Positions 35,793 to 45,400 are shown, counted from the first letter of the stretch. The stretch is DNA of 64,000 bases from CAVWZH01 sp963765285 (GCA_963765285.1 CAVXVR010000002.1:310001-374000), one strand, 5' to 3'. The notes: generated from the sequence alone by a model not told the origin. A program made the numbers and translations.

Positions 35793-38700
35793 CTAGTTTT
35801 TCTCTGTACCGACTTTTGCTGCGTCGTACATCGCTTTGAGGTCGGGACGCTGCAGTAACTTTTCCGCTCCCGGGTCTTTCGCCATCGCATCCAGAAGCCG
35901 CACAACTTCCCGGTAATGATTTTGTGCTTCGCTGCTATTGCCAGAATCGCGCTCCAGCGTTGCCAATAAATAATGAGCGCGGGCGCTCAGGGGCTGCATT
36001 CCCAGCTTGTCGGAAAGCAGCAAAGCGCGATCCAGTTCCTGCTTGGCATGCGACTTGTCACGGCTCTGCACCAAGGCTTCAGCCAGCGAAATCGAGGACT
36101 CAATCGAAATGTACTTTAGCCCGAGATCATCGGCCTGCTGGATCAGCCGGCGCAAGCTGGAAAGCGCCTCCTGAGTTCGTTTTTCCTGGACCTGAACTTT
36201 GGCCAGATTAGCTTTTGCGATCAGGATTGTGTCTGGTTCCTTGCTGCGGGTCGCGGCCTGCAATGCCTGGGAGTAGGAAGAATCCGCGGCCTTGAAATTC
36301 TGCGCGTAGAAAAACATGTCCCCCTGGGTGCCCAGCGCTTCCGCCACCATGCCGTCATTCTTCAGATCGCGCGACAGAGTGAGGGCCTCGTCCACATAAC
36401 TCTTGGCTTCATTCCCCCGTCCGGCCAGGGTCAGAGCATGCGCGTAGCCACACAGCATCTTGGCCATCCAGAAGGTTTTGTCCTTGATGTCGCGGAAGGT
36501 CTTGAGCGCTTCCTGGGTGGAATTAATGGCGGCTCCAAATCGACCCTGGTAATCGAACAAGCCTCCCAGGCTGTATGACTCGATGGCCGCGCCTCGCGCG
36601 TCGTCCATGCTGCGCCGGAGTTCCAAAGCGCGCAAGTAATACGAAATTGCCTTGTCGTACTGCCCCATGCTGGCCGAGACGTAGCCGAGATTGTGGACAG
36701 CCTCGACAATGTCTTGTGGCACTTTGGATTTTTCGCGCAGCTGCAGCGCCTGTTGGAAGTAGGTCAGGGCGTCTTCGTACTGTCCCTTGTCTGAATACAC
36801 GCTTCCGATGTTGTTGAGGCAAATCGCCTGCGCGCTCTCATTGCCGAGGTCGCGCTGCAATTGCAAGGCTTCTTTGTAGGTCTTCAGCGCCTGGTCGTGG
36901 TCGCCACGGTCGTCCTGAAAATTGCCCAGGTTGACCAGCGTATCGCCCTGGCCCGCCTTATCGCCGATTTCGCGCTGGATTTGCAGCGCCTGCTGGTAGT
37001 TGGCGAGAGCATCCTTGGGTTTGCCGAGCGCAGCTTGCACATTGGCCATTTCCTTCAGGCTGAGCGCAAGGCCCCGCTTTTGACCGATACTGCGCCAGAT
37101 GGCGACAGCTTGTTCCTCATTTCGCAGGTCATCTTCTGGCTTGTTCAGCATCCCATACGCCACAGCCATAAAGTGCAGGCTGGCGGCTTTTTGCTCGTCA
37201 TTGTTCATCTGGACCGCAAGGCTGTAGGCCCGGTTCAGGGCGTCGAGACTGCCTTGAGGGTCGCCGCTCTTAAGCGCAATACGCCCTAGTTCGAGGGTTG
37301 CCGCAACGTCCTTCGGATTGTTGGCCAACAGCTTCTGGTAATACTCTCGGGCCTTCGCAAGGTTTCCAGAATCCTTGTAGAGTCCAGCCAAGGCCGATTG
37401 AACGTCCGAATTGTCCGGCGATACTTTGTCCAGGCTCTCGTAGGCCTTGATGGCCTCAGGGTAATTCTTGGTGACCTGCGAGCGAATGGCCGAGATCAGA
37501 TATTTTTCTGCCTCAGGCAGGTCCTGGCTCAGCGTAACCGCTTTTTGGGCCGATTGCTCGGCTTCACTGTCATAGCCCAGCGCGTTGTACGTCTGTGCCA
37601 GCCTCGCGAAAGCCAGTGCAAATGCTGGGTCCCCTTTGGTCGCCTGCTCGAATGCTTTCTGCGCTTCAACGTTCTTTCCATCGCGTTGCAGCCCGACGCC
37701 CTGGTTGTAATCGCGCAGCGCAGGCACCGATTGTGAAACCGGCTGGAAAGAGCTGGCCTTCAATTCCTTGAGTACGCCCGAGGGCAACGCGAGCGTCTGA
37801 CGGATGGAGTCGGCCAGACGGTCGATTGCTGCCGGGATCTCCTTCTCACTAGGGATGTCGGCCTTCAACGAAACTGTGCGGTCATTCTTGATGTCCTGCA
37901 GTGTGGCGTCAATGCGTATCTGGTCGCCAAACTTGGCGTACTGACCCCAAACCACGCGGTCGGCGGTGCTGAAATCGGCCACGCGGCGAATCACCGTCGG
38001 ATCGAGCACAGTGGTGGGCGAAATGCGCAGGTCGGTGAAGATCTGGTGCAGGCGGTTGGGGCTCACCGTGCGCAACTGTGAGGACTGGCCTACGTCGGTG
38101 CTCAACATGTCTGCCAGGCTGGGGCCGAGCCAGTCCAGACTGGGATCTCCGGAAGCGTTGCGGAAAGGCAGAATTGCGAGCGAGGTTACAGGCCCGTGGG
38201 CGACTGGAGCACCTGCCTTGCCGCTAAACTTCTCCCACGCCATCCAGCCACCAGCGGCCATTGCAATCGCTAGCACGGCCAAGCCGCCCCAACGCAACAG
38301 CACGGGGGAAATCAGTGGCTTCGGTGGAGGCGGTATCACCATGGAAGCCGCCACCGGGCGTTTCCCCTGCCAGGCGTCCAGGTCGCTGAGAATCTCCTGC
38401 ACGTTGGCGTACCGGAGATTCAGATCCCGTTCCAGGCACTTCGCCACGATGTCGCTCACGCCTTGGGGAATCGTAGGGTCGAGACTTACTGCGGGGATGG
38501 CTCGTTCCTGGTTCCGCTTCAGCAGGCTGGCGATCGCCGTATCTGCCTTGTAGGGCACGGCGCCGGTCAGCAACTCAAAGAAGATCAATCCCAGGGCAAA
38601 AATGTCAGAGCGCTGGTCCAGGTCGCTGCCCATGGCTTGCTCCGGCGACATGTACTCCATGGTCCCAACCAGCGCACCGGTTTGGGTCATGCCCTCGGAC

Positions 38701-39461
38701 CCTACAGTGCGAGCCAGCCCGAAATCCATCACCAGGATTCTGCCCTGCTTATCCTGCATGATGTTCTGCGGCTTCAGATCTCTGTGGATTACCCCTACTG
38801 TATGGGCGGCCTCAAGCGCCAGGCACACCTGGCGGATCAGGTCCGCGGCTTCGGTGGGCGGTAGTTTGCCACGATCGAGAAGCAGATGACGGAGGTCTAC
38901 TCCCTCGATGAATTCCATGGTGATGAACTTCACACCGTCGGCTTCAGACAGGTCGTAGATACGGATTACATTCCGGTGCGTGACCTGGTGGGCAAGCAGC
39001 AACTCCTGTTTGAAACGCGCAAGAATGGCGGGGCTTGAAGCCAGTTCCGGGCGGATGAGCTTGAGTGCAACGAAGGAGTCCAGTTCCCGGTCCCTGGCCT
39101 TATAGACTGCTCCCATCCCACCTTCACCGAGCAGTTGAAGAATTTCGTAGCGGCCACCCAGCACGTCGCCAATCTCGAGTACGGCAGCGCTGACAAAAAT
39201 GCCGGTGGAACGGCGCCCCGCCGACGACGTGCGGCGCGGTAAATCCACGATGGTTGCGTCCAGATCTACCAGGGTTGCGTCAGGATCGAAGGGTTGTGAA
39301 GGTAGCCGCGGGCCCGGATCGGCCATGGTCGCGCCTTCCGGGACAATCGTGTTCGGGATCATCGGATTGTCGCTGGAAGAGCTTTCACCCTCGTTCGGCG
39401 TCCGTGTTCCTCCCGGCTTGCCGGCACGGCGCTGATCGGGACGAGACTTGGGTTCTTCCAT
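35793..39461 (-). CDS. Ser/Thr protein kinase with TolB-like and TPR sensor region
   Basis: A 1222-residue Hanks-type kinase. The cytoplasmic kinase domain (about residues 105-365) has GEGGMGAVYKARD, VALK, catalytic HRDLKPQN (226-233), MDFGLA (DFG 246-248) and the GTMEYMSPEQ activation segment. A transmembrane helix at about 387-408 is followed by a FlgO/TolB-N-like region (about 425-560, ILPFRNASGDPSLDWLG) and then a long TPR array, with repeats such as ALTYFQQALQL and AISYYLRALEL, to about residue 1190. The exported part is probably a protein-interaction sensor. Ahead of the kinase domain is a disordered, acidic 90-residue tail. All catalytic residues are present, so it should be active. 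Confidence 0.93.
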   Translation of the reverse strand: MEEPKSRPDQRRAGKPGGTRTPNEGESSSSDNPMIPNTIVPEGATMADPGPRLPSQPFDPDATLVDLDATIVDLPRRTSSAGRRSTGIFVSAAVLEIGDVLGGRYEILQLLGEGGMGAVYKARDRELDSFVALKLIRPELASSPAILARFKQELLLAHQVTHRNVIRIYDLSEADGVKFITMEFIEGVDLRHLLLDRGKLPPTEAADLIRQVCLALEAAHTVGVIHRDLKPQNIMQDKQGRILVMDFGLARTVGSEGMTQTGALVGTMEYMSPEQAMGSDLDQRSDIFALGLIFFELLTGAVPYKADTAIASLLKRNQERAIPAVSLDPTIPQGVSDIVAKCLERDLNLRYANVQEILSDLDAWQGKRPVAASMVIPPPPKPLISPVLLRWGGLAVLAIAMAAGGWMAWEKFSGKAGAPVAHGPVTSLAILPFRNASGDPSLDWLGPSLADMLSTDVGQSSQLRTVSPNRLHQIFTDLRISPTTVLDPTVIRRVADFSTADRVVWGQYAKFGDQIRIDATLQDIKNDRTVSLKADIPSEKEIPAAIDRLADSIRQTLALPSGVLKELKASSFQPVSQSVPALRDYNQGVGLQRDGKNVEAQKAFEQATKGDPAFALAFARLAQTYNALGYDSEAEQSAQKAVTLSQDLPEAEKYLISAIRSQVTKNYPEAIKAYESLDKVSPDNSDVQSALAGLYKDSGNLAKAREYYQKLLANNPKDVAATLELGRIALKSGDPQGSLDALNRAYSLAVQMNNDEQKAASLHFMAVAYGMLNKPEDDLRNEEQAVAIWRSIGQKRGLALSLKEMANVQAALGKPKDALANYQQALQIQREIGDKAGQGDTLVNLGNFQDDRGDHDQALKTYKEALQLQRDLGNESAQAICLNNIGSVYSDKGQYEDALTYFQQALQLREKSKVPQDIVEAVHNLGYVSASMGQYDKAISYYLRALELRRSMDDARGAAIESYSLGGLFDYQGRFGAAINSTQEALKTFRDIKDKTFWMAKMLCGYAHALTLAGRGNEAKSYVDEALTLSRDLKNDGMVAEALGTQGDMFFYAQNFKAADSSYSQALQAATRSKEPDTILIAKANLAKVQVQEKRTQEALSSLRRLIQQADDLGLKYISIESSISLAEALVQSRDKSHAKQELDRALLLSDKLGMQPLSARAHYLLATLERDSGNSSEAQNHYREVVRLLDAMAKDPGAEKLLQRPDLKAMYDAAKVGTEKN

Positions 39462-39766
39462 GTGATCACCCGGGCGAGTAGACAGAAACGGCGCCCGCTG
39501 CGTCTATCTGGGGAGGCAAGGCCACTGAAAGTATATAACGAAGCGCCGACCGATTGCCTTGAGTCTCTTGGTGCCGCGGCGAAGTCATCGAGCGCCAGAT
39601 TCTTGGTGCGAAATACGAATCGGATTTAGCGGAGGTTCCCTCTCCCTTTTAGAATCAGGCAGTTGGGGCGCCCACAGAAGAGGCTTGCGGCTCTCCGCCA
39701 TGCCTGACCAATAAGGCGGGAGCGAAGGTAATCGCCTTCCGCTTTATGCATCCAGTTTATGCATCT
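39462..39766. other. 305-base intergenic region
   Basis: This contains the 5' flank of the TPR kinase gene and the 3' end region of the DUF4287-type gene. The only structure seen is the tandem TTTATGCATC repeat at its right edge; no open frame is convincing. Confidence 0.5.
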
Positions 39767-39778
39767 TTATGCATCCAG
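39743..39778. repeat. Short tandem repeat TTTATGCATC(CAG)
   Basis: Three units: 13 bases (39743-39755), 10 bases (39756-39765) and 13 bases (39766-39778). The right-hand unit encodes the last residues and stop of the DUF4287-type gene; the others are copies of that stop region. This looks like replication slippage. Confidence 0.8.
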
Positions 39779-40405
39779 CTCGTAGGCCACTCTGAGCCAC
39801 GTCTTCACTTCCTGATCAATTTCTGAAACCGCTTTCACTTCGATGCGGTGCGTGATTCGGTCTTTCTTTGCCAGCCCTCCAGTATCGATCAGCCGCTTGG
39901 GAAGTTTGCCTTTGTGCTTTGCCAGGGCAAACCCCAGGTCGATGCGCGTATTAGTGGCGGGCTTGATCTGAGCAAAAACGTGGTTTCGGTAGAGCGGCAC
40001 AATGGTCTTGCAGGGGCAAGCCTGCACGTCCTCGCCAATCGACTTACCCAGATGGAGAAGCTTGTCATAGATGGGCCGCAGTTTTGCTTTGTCGCCCGTG
40101 TACTGCTCTTCCACATATTGCGCCGCGGCCTTCAGATATAAGCCGGGATCCACCTCTTCGCCACCTCTTCCTTCGGCCTGCTCGGCGATGCACCAGGCGC
40201 TGTTTGTTCCCAGCTTGTGTTTGCTCTTTAGCCATTCGCCCCTCGCTTTTTCGTCCTTCGGTCCTTCTTTCTTCACCAAAGCGATCCATGCCTCGAGCGA
40301 ACGTCCCGTCTTCTGTTCCAGTTCCGCGATCCATTTTCGCATCGCGGCCACGCCAGGATGCACGCTGTACGGCGATTTGTTGACCGACCCTACCGACTTC
40401 GCCAT
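39767..40405 (-). CDS. DUF4287/DUF5655 domain protein
   Basis: A 212-residue soluble protein. The N-terminal part (residues about 20-75), with KWIAELEQKTGRSLEAWIALV and a GTNSAW segment, fits the DUF4287 family; the C-terminal part (about 85-210), with KTIVPLYRNHVFAQIKP and RIDLGFAL, fits DUF5655, a domain found alone or fused to DUF4287. The biochemical role is unknown. The final residues and stop codon lie in a tandem repeat. It is divergent from the tRNA-proBA segment. Confidence 0.82.
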   Translation of the reverse strand: MAKSVGSVNKSPYSVHPGVAAMRKWIAELEQKTGRSLEAWIALVKKEGPKDEKARGEWLKSKHKLGTNSAWCIAEQAEGRGGEEVDPGLYLKAAAQYVEEQYTGDKAKLRPIYDKLLHLGKSIGEDVQACPCKTIVPLYRNHVFAQIKPATNTRIDLGFALAKHKGKLPKRLIDTGGLAKKDRITHRIEVKAVSEIDQEVKTWLRVAYELDA

Positions 40406-40492
40406 GTTGGAATCCTCCCGCCCGACTGGGCCGGCTCACGCGACCATGTCCCAGGAAATGCTAACATCGTAAGAGGGCTGTATTTGTAACGT

Positions 40493-40569
40493 GGCGGCGT
40501 AGCTCAGGTGGTTAGAGCGACGGTCTCATAATCCGTAGGTCCGTGGTTCGAGTCCACGCGCCGCCACCA
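40493..40569 (+). tRNA. tRNA-Met (anticodon CAT)
   Basis: A 77-base cloverleaf: acceptor GGCGGCG/CGCCGCC, D-arm with GCTCAGGTGGTTAGAGC, anticodon loop CTCATAA, T-arm CGTGG-TTCGAGT-CCACG, and encoded CCA. The first acceptor pair is G-C, which suggests an elongator rather than initiator tRNA, though a CAT anticodon could also be Ile2 after lysidine modification. It lies just upstream of proB. Confidence 0.95.
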
Positions 40570-40632
40570 GTTTATATTCAGCGGTTTGGATCGCATCCCG
40601 GGGCACTTCCGTGCTCATCCAAGATTGATTTT

Positions 40633-41388
40633 ATGCGCCTGGTCGTCAAAATCGGCACTAGTCTTGTCGCTCCCGGAGGGCGCATCGACACTGGCCGTCT
40701 GCGCGCGCTGGTCGATCAGCTTGATCTCTCGCGCCATGAGTTTCTGATTGTCAGTTCGGGCGCGATTGGCTCGGGAATGTCGAATCTGGCGATGAGCGAG
40801 CGGCCCACGAATGTTCCGCTCATGCAGGCGTGCGCGGCGGTTGGCCAGAGTCTTCTAATGCACACCTACGAGCAGTTGTTTTTCGGCAAGAAAATCGTGG
40901 GACAGCTTTTGCTCTCGAGCGATGATTTCACTTCACCGCTGCGTTACAAGAATCTGCAAAATGCTTTGGGAGAGTTGCTGAAGCTGAATGTTGTCCCCAT
41001 CATCAACGAGAATGACAGCATCTCGGTGCGCGAACTGGTGGGCGCGTTCGGTGACAATGATGAACTAAGCGCTCTGGTGGCTAAAGCCGTTGCAGCGGAC
41101 TGGCTGCTGCTGCTCACCGATGTCGATGGTTTCTACGCGAAGAATGGAAGCAACCGCCCCCGCCTCTTGCGCACGATCCCTAAGCTCACACCCGCGATGG
41201 AGGCTTTATGCAACGGCCAGGGCAAGCTGGGGACGGGCGGCATGCGATCCAAGCTGCGCGCCGCCAAATTCGCCAGTGAAGCGGGGGTTCACGTCGCCAT
41301 CGTGAATGGGCAGCATCCTCACGCCATCGCGTGGGCCTTACGGCGAAAAATTGGCACCTACTTCCCGCCTCGGCGCGGAGGACGCTAG
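40633..41388 (+). CDS. proB: Glutamate 5-kinase without PUA domain
   Basis: ProB phosphorylates glutamate with ATP, the first step of proline synthesis. The ATG at 40633 gives 251 residues and the usual start MRLVVKIGTSLV; an in-frame start at 40543 would run through the tRNA and is rejected. Motifs seen are VVKIGTS, SSGAIGSGM near residue 44, NENDSISVRE near residue 128 and the kinase-end GTGGMRSKL near residue 207. The PUA domain that extends most bacterial ProB to about 370 residues is absent; kinase-only forms are known. proA starts directly after the stop codon. Confidence 0.94.
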   Translation: MRLVVKIGTSLVAPGGRIDTGRLRALVDQLDLSRHEFLIVSSGAIGSGMSNLAMSERPTNVPLMQACAAVGQSLLMHTYEQLFFGKKIVGQLLLSSDDFTSPLRYKNLQNALGELLKLNVVPIINENDSISVRELVGAFGDNDELSALVAKAVAADWLLLLTDVDGFYAKNGSNRPRLLRTIPKLTPAMEALCNGQGKLGTGGMRSKLRAAKFASEAGVHVAIVNGQHPHAIAWALRRKIGTYFPPRRGGR

Positions 41389-41389
41389 C

Positions 41390-42646
41390 ATGGCATCTTC
41401 GATCAGCCCGGCGGTTTCGACTCGGGAGAAACTGCTGCGCGCCCGAAACGCAGTTTCGCCGCTCGCTCAGCTTTCTACGGCGGAGAAGAACGAAATACTG
41501 TTGGCAATGGCGGATGCCGTCGAAGGCAATGCAGAGCGCGTTCTGGCGGCCAATCGCCAGGACCTTGATACGAGCGGCTTGTCGGGCGCCATGCGTGACC
41601 GGCTGCTGCTCAATGCCGAAAGAATCAGAGATATCTCTCGCGGCCTGCGGGAAGTCGCGAAATTGCCCGACCCTGTCTACGAAACTGTCGCAGAGTGGAC
41701 TCGCCCGAACGGTCTGTGCATCCGCAAAATTCGTGTTCCTATCGGGGTGGTCGGGATCATTTACGAATCGCGTCCTAATGTCACCGCGGACACCGTTGCG
41801 CTTACGCTGAAGACCGGCAATGCAATCGTGCTGCGGGGAGGCAGAGAAGCGGCGCACAGCAATCAGTGCCTGGTGGAAATCCTGAACGGAGTGCCAGGCG
41901 TGCCCGAAGGAGCAATCGAGTTGCTGGATTCGAACACGCGCGAATCGGTTCACGAACTGATAAAAGCGCGAGGGTTCATCGATGTTCTGATCCCCCGTGG
42001 CGGCCCCGAGTTGATTTCCTACGTGGCAGAGAACGCCACCGTGCCTGTGATTGAGACCGGCGCCGGCAACTGCCACATTTTTGTCGACGAATCCGCCGAT
42101 CTTGAAATGGCTGACCGCATTGTGATCAACGCCAAAACCCAACGTCCCTCGGTTTGCAACGCCGCTGAAAAGCTGCTGGTGCATAAGAAAATCGCGCCCG
42201 ACTACATCCCGCGAATCGTGAGATTGCTTTCGGAACACGGAGTGGAGGTACGGGGCGATGAGCAGACCCTGCACTATGCGACTGGCTTGAAGGTGCAGCC
42301 CGCTGAGCCCCCGGATTGGGACGAAGAATATCTGCGGCTTTGCATCGCCATCGCAGCGGTAGCCGACTTGGACCAGGCCATCGCCCACATCAACCGCCAT
42401 TCCACCAGGAATTCCGAGGCGATCGTGACTCGGGACGAAGAAAACGCCCGCCGGTTCCTGCGCCTGGTGGATTCCGCTACCGTCTACTGGAATGCTTCCA
42501 CCCGCTTTACCGATGGTGGCGAGTTCGGTTTCGGGGCAGAAATGGGTATCAGCACGCAAAAACTTCACTGCCGCGGCCCGTTTGCTCTTACCGAATTGAC
42601 CTCAACCAAATATGAGGTCATTGGCAACGGCCAAGTAAGGGCATAG
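41390..42646 (+). CDS. proA: Glutamate-5-semialdehyde dehydrogenase (gamma-glutamyl phosphate reductase)
   Basis: ProA reduces gamma-glutamyl phosphate to glutamate-5-semialdehyde with NADPH. The ATG at 41390, after GGAGGA, gives 418 residues; the earlier in-frame ATG lies inside proB. Signature sequences are IGVVGIIYESRPNVT near residue 118, LRGGREAAHSN near residue 148 and NAKTQRPSVCNAAEKLL near residue 246 with the catalytic cysteine. The C-terminal TDGGEFGFGAEMGIST is also standard. It forms an operon with proB. Confidence 0.97.
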   Translation: MASSISPAVSTREKLLRARNAVSPLAQLSTAEKNEILLAMADAVEGNAERVLAANRQDLDTSGLSGAMRDRLLLNAERIRDISRGLREVAKLPDPVYETVAEWTRPNGLCIRKIRVPIGVVGIIYESRPNVTADTVALTLKTGNAIVLRGGREAAHSNQCLVEILNGVPGVPEGAIELLDSNTRESVHELIKARGFIDVLIPRGGPELISYVAENATVPVIETGAGNCHIFVDESADLEMADRIVINAKTQRPSVCNAAEKLLVHKKIAPDYIPRIVRLLSEHGVEVRGDEQTLHYATGLKVQPAEPPDWDEEYLRLCIAIAAVADLDQAIAHINRHSTRNSEAIVTRDEENARRFLRLVDSATVYWNASTRFTDGGEFGFGAEMGISTQKLHCRGPFALTELTSTKYEVIGNGQVRA

Positions 42647-42792
42647 TTTTTCAGGTCGGGATCGGGAAACCCGGGGGTACACGCGGAAATTGCGGCTGCC
42701 TGCACCCAAAACGTCGTATTCCTCATCTACACTGTTTCACGGGCTACCTAAACTAGCAATCTGCTTTCCCATCGTCCTGAATGGAGACCTCT

Positions 42793-43803
42793 ATGCGAGC
42801 CGCCCAAATAAGCAAACTTGGTGGAAATTTCGAGCTAGTTGACCGCCCTATTCCTGAGCCTGGTCCCGGGCAGGTGCGGATCAAGGTGGAAGTTTGTGGC
42901 GTTTGCCACAGCGACTCCGTAGTCAAAGGCGGACTGTTGCCGGGAATTCAATATCCACGGGTTACCGGTCACGAGATCGCCGGCCGCGTCGACGCGGTCG
43001 GGCCAGACGTAACTCAATGGAAGCCGGGTCAGCGTGTCGGCGTGGGTTGGCACGGGGGCCATTGTTTCAAGTGCGATCAATGCCGGCGCGGCAACTTCAT
43101 TCTTTGCAGGTTTGAGAAAATTACCGGCGTCAGCTTTGACGGCGGTTACGCGGAATACATGCTGGCGCGCGCCGAAGCGGTGGGAGCGATTCCCGACGAG
43201 TTGCCGGCGGATGAAGCCGCCCCGCTGTTTTGCGCGGGCATTACGGTCTTTAATGCGCTCCGTCATTCAGGAGCGACGGCGGGAGAAGTGGTCGCTGTCC
43301 AGGGCATCGGTGGTCTGGGACACCTCGGCGTCCAGTACGCCCGGCAAATGGGATTTCACACGGTTGCGATTGGACGCGGCGGCGATAAAGAAGCGCTGGC
43401 CAAAAAACTGGGAGCCCATGACTACATCGACGTTGATGCCGGTGATCCCGCGAAAGCTTTGCAAAAACTGGGCGGCGCAAACGTGATTTTATCCACTGCC
43501 TCCGATTCGAAGGGAATCGCGGCTTTGATGGATGGCGTAGCGCCGGACGGCACTATGCTGGTCGTAGGAGCCGGGGCAGACCCGCTCGCCATCTCGCCCT
43601 TGCAACTCCTTTTCGGTCGCAAGCGAATCCTGGGCTGGCCCTCCGGATCGGCCATTGATTGGGAGGACACGCTGCGATTCAGCGCACTGACCGGAGTGCG
43701 GCCGATGATTGAACGCTACCCTCTGGCCAAAGTTTCTGAGGCCTACGATCGAATGATCAGTGGCAAGGCACGCTTCCGAGTAGTGCTCACCATAGGGGCA
43801 TGA
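42793..43803 (+). CDS. Zinc-dependent alcohol dehydrogenase (MDR family)
   Basis: A 336-residue medium-chain dehydrogenase. Catalytic zinc ligands are in CGVCHSD near residue 36 and GHE near residue 62; structural-zinc cysteines appear in HCFKCDQCRRGNFILC near residues 91-106. The Rossmann motif GIGGLGHLG is near residue 172. It resembles the cinnamyl-alcohol/AdhA class. The start at 42793 is preceded by GGAG; an ATG at 42781 adds four residues. Substrate is not identified and no neighbour clarifies it. Confidence 0.92.
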   Translation: MRAAQISKLGGNFELVDRPIPEPGPGQVRIKVEVCGVCHSDSVVKGGLLPGIQYPRVTGHEIAGRVDAVGPDVTQWKPGQRVGVGWHGGHCFKCDQCRRGNFILCRFEKITGVSFDGGYAEYMLARAEAVGAIPDELPADEAAPLFCAGITVFNALRHSGATAGEVVAVQGIGGLGHLGVQYARQMGFHTVAIGRGGDKEALAKKLGAHDYIDVDAGDPAKALQKLGGANVILSTASDSKGIAALMDGVAPDGTMLVVGAGADPLAISPLQLLFGRKRILGWPSGSAIDWEDTLRFSALTGVRPMIERYPLAKVSEAYDRMISGKARFRVVLTIGA

Positions 43804-43926
43804 GTCGAGTTGGCTCATGTCCGACTGGCCAAGTAACATCTCCGAAGTTACCTGGCCCGATGTTCGAAACGAAGAGGGGTTGTTCGTAACTTGCCGGAGG
43901 TTGCCCCGCAAACTAGCCTCTAACGC

Positions 43927-45306
43927 ATGTCGCCGTTGTCTCTCTTGTTCTCCTCCGACGAGGAGACGTCGCGCGCTCTGGCTCAAGCGCTTCGGGAACT
44001 CGAACTGGAAGTTGAGCTGTGCCCTGAGATATTTGGGGCGGTCGAAAAACTGACCGGCCGTGGCTACGAAGTGATTGTCTGTGATTGTGACGAGGGTCCC
44101 GAAGCCGTATTCCTACTGAAAACAACCCACGAATTGCGGGCCAATCGGGAGGCCTTCACCCTGGCCATCGGCAGTCCCGGAAGCGTCGTGACCTTACCGG
44201 CTCGCGCCCATTTGCAGTTGACCAAACCGATCACGACGGAGGAGGCCAAATACGCCCTCCTGACCTGTGACGAATTCCTGGCGCACATGAAAACCTGGCT
44301 GCCAAAGCTGGGATTCACCGCTCCAGATGCCACGCCTCGCTCCTGGCCATCGAGCGACAAGACGAAGAGTCAAGAAGTCACGATTTCTCAGCCTCCTCCG
44401 TCTCGCCCGTTGCAGCCCTCCCCACTCCCTCAACCCAAGCCTCGGACGGAGACATTGTCCATCGTCCCGGGTTTTGCCGTATCCGACGTCCCCTTTGGCT
44501 CTCACGTTCAGAGCTTGTTCCGGGCCGAACCGGCGCCCAAGAAGGTATCGCGTCCACGGTCGCGCCCATGGCTGCGAGTCAGCGCCTTGGCGGTCGTGTT
44601 TCTCTCGGTCGGCTACGTGTTCAGCGAACCACTCAGAAGCGAATCGGTGGCGGCTTCTGTGGCAGGTATTTGTGGCCGCGCGCTCCAGCGCACGCAGGCC
44701 TGGTTCCATACTTCCGATCAGGAAGGTGGGACCTCCCCGACCCTGATCGAGGCGCAATCCGATTCCTGGCCTTTGAGTTACCACACGCAGGCGCGCCGCC
44801 GCTCCGCTCCAGTCACCACCGCACCGGCGTCGAAGCAGGATGAGACTGCGGCAGATGTGAATGCTCAGCCGGTTGCTCCAGAAGCCGAAACCCAGCGAGC
44901 GTCCCTGGTCCCGGTTTCTACCCAGTCGCGAATCCCCGAAAGCTTGAAAAATCCGCTACACGCGATCGACCCACGCACCGTTGCAACCAAGATTGGCCCG
45001 TCGTTGCTGGCCTCTTTGGAACCGGTGAGCCTGCCCGAGGAGCTTGCCCAGAAGCTCTTGCTCGAGAAAGTTCAGCCCAACTACCCCGATCAGGCAATGC
45101 GCGCGGGCATGCAGGGCCCCGTAGTGCTGCAAGCCTGGATCGCCCGCGATGGCACTATCCGGGAACTCAAATTGATTCGAGGTTCTTTCCTGCTGGGGCA
45201 GGCGGCGTATCAAGCCGTGAAGCAGTGGCGCTATCAGCCTTACTTGCTGAATGGCCATCCGGTGGAAGCTCAGACCTTGGTCACGGTTGATTTCAGGCTC
45301 CCCTAG
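43927..45306 (+). CDS. Receiver-like domain fused to a TonB C-terminal domain
   Basis: A 459-residue protein with an unusual layout. Residues 1-115 resemble a two-component receiver: acidic pair DE at 11-12, a candidate phospho-acceptor Asp53 in VIVCDCDEG, and a Lys100-Pro pair in LTKPI. A Pro-rich cytoplasmic linker follows, then one transmembrane helix (about 216-233), a Pro/Ala-rich extracytoplasmic spacer, and a TonB C-terminal domain (about 375-459) with VQPNYPDQAMRAGMQG and AVKQWRYQPYL. TonB domains contact outer-membrane receptors. No ExbB/ExbD genes are nearby. The sensor kinase gene lies 264 bases downstream. Confidence 0.8.
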   Translation: MSPLSLLFSSDEETSRALAQALRELELEVELCPEIFGAVEKLTGRGYEVIVCDCDEGPEAVFLLKTTHELRANREAFTLAIGSPGSVVTLPARAHLQLTKPITTEEAKYALLTCDEFLAHMKTWLPKLGFTAPDATPRSWPSSDKTKSQEVTISQPPPSRPLQPSPLPQPKPRTETLSIVPGFAVSDVPFGSHVQSLFRAEPAPKKVSRPRSRPWLRVSALAVVFLSVGYVFSEPLRSESVAASVAGICGRALQRTQAWFHTSDQEGGTSPTLIEAQSDSWPLSYHTQARRRSAPVTTAPASKQDETAADVNAQPVAPEAETQRASLVPVSTQSRIPESLKNPLHAIDPRTVATKIGPSLLASLEPVSLPEELAQKLLLEKVQPNYPDQAMRAGMQGPVVLQAWIARDGTIRELKLIRGSFLLGQAAYQAVKQWRYQPYLLNGHPVEAQTLVTVDFRLP

Positions 45307-45339
45307 CGCGGACTGCTCCACCGAGTCGAAGTTTGAAAG

Positions 45340-45400
45340 GGCACGGCTTCCAGCCGTGCCGTAAACAACAGAAGGCCCGGGACGCGCCGTTCCGGCGCAA
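45340..45400. repeat. Palindromic repeat GGCACGGCT-TCC-AGCCGTGCC
   Basis: Perfect 9-base arms (45340-45348, 45352-45360), followed about 25 bases later by a second hairpin GCGCCGTTCCGGCGC. It lies just after the receiver-TonB gene. A related sequence occurs at 57292-57360. Confidence 0.6.

Noticed and set aside
41186..42568. 460-codon frame on the minus strand
   Set aside because: Antisense to proA; the sense gene has every catalytic motif and the antisense product resembles nothing.
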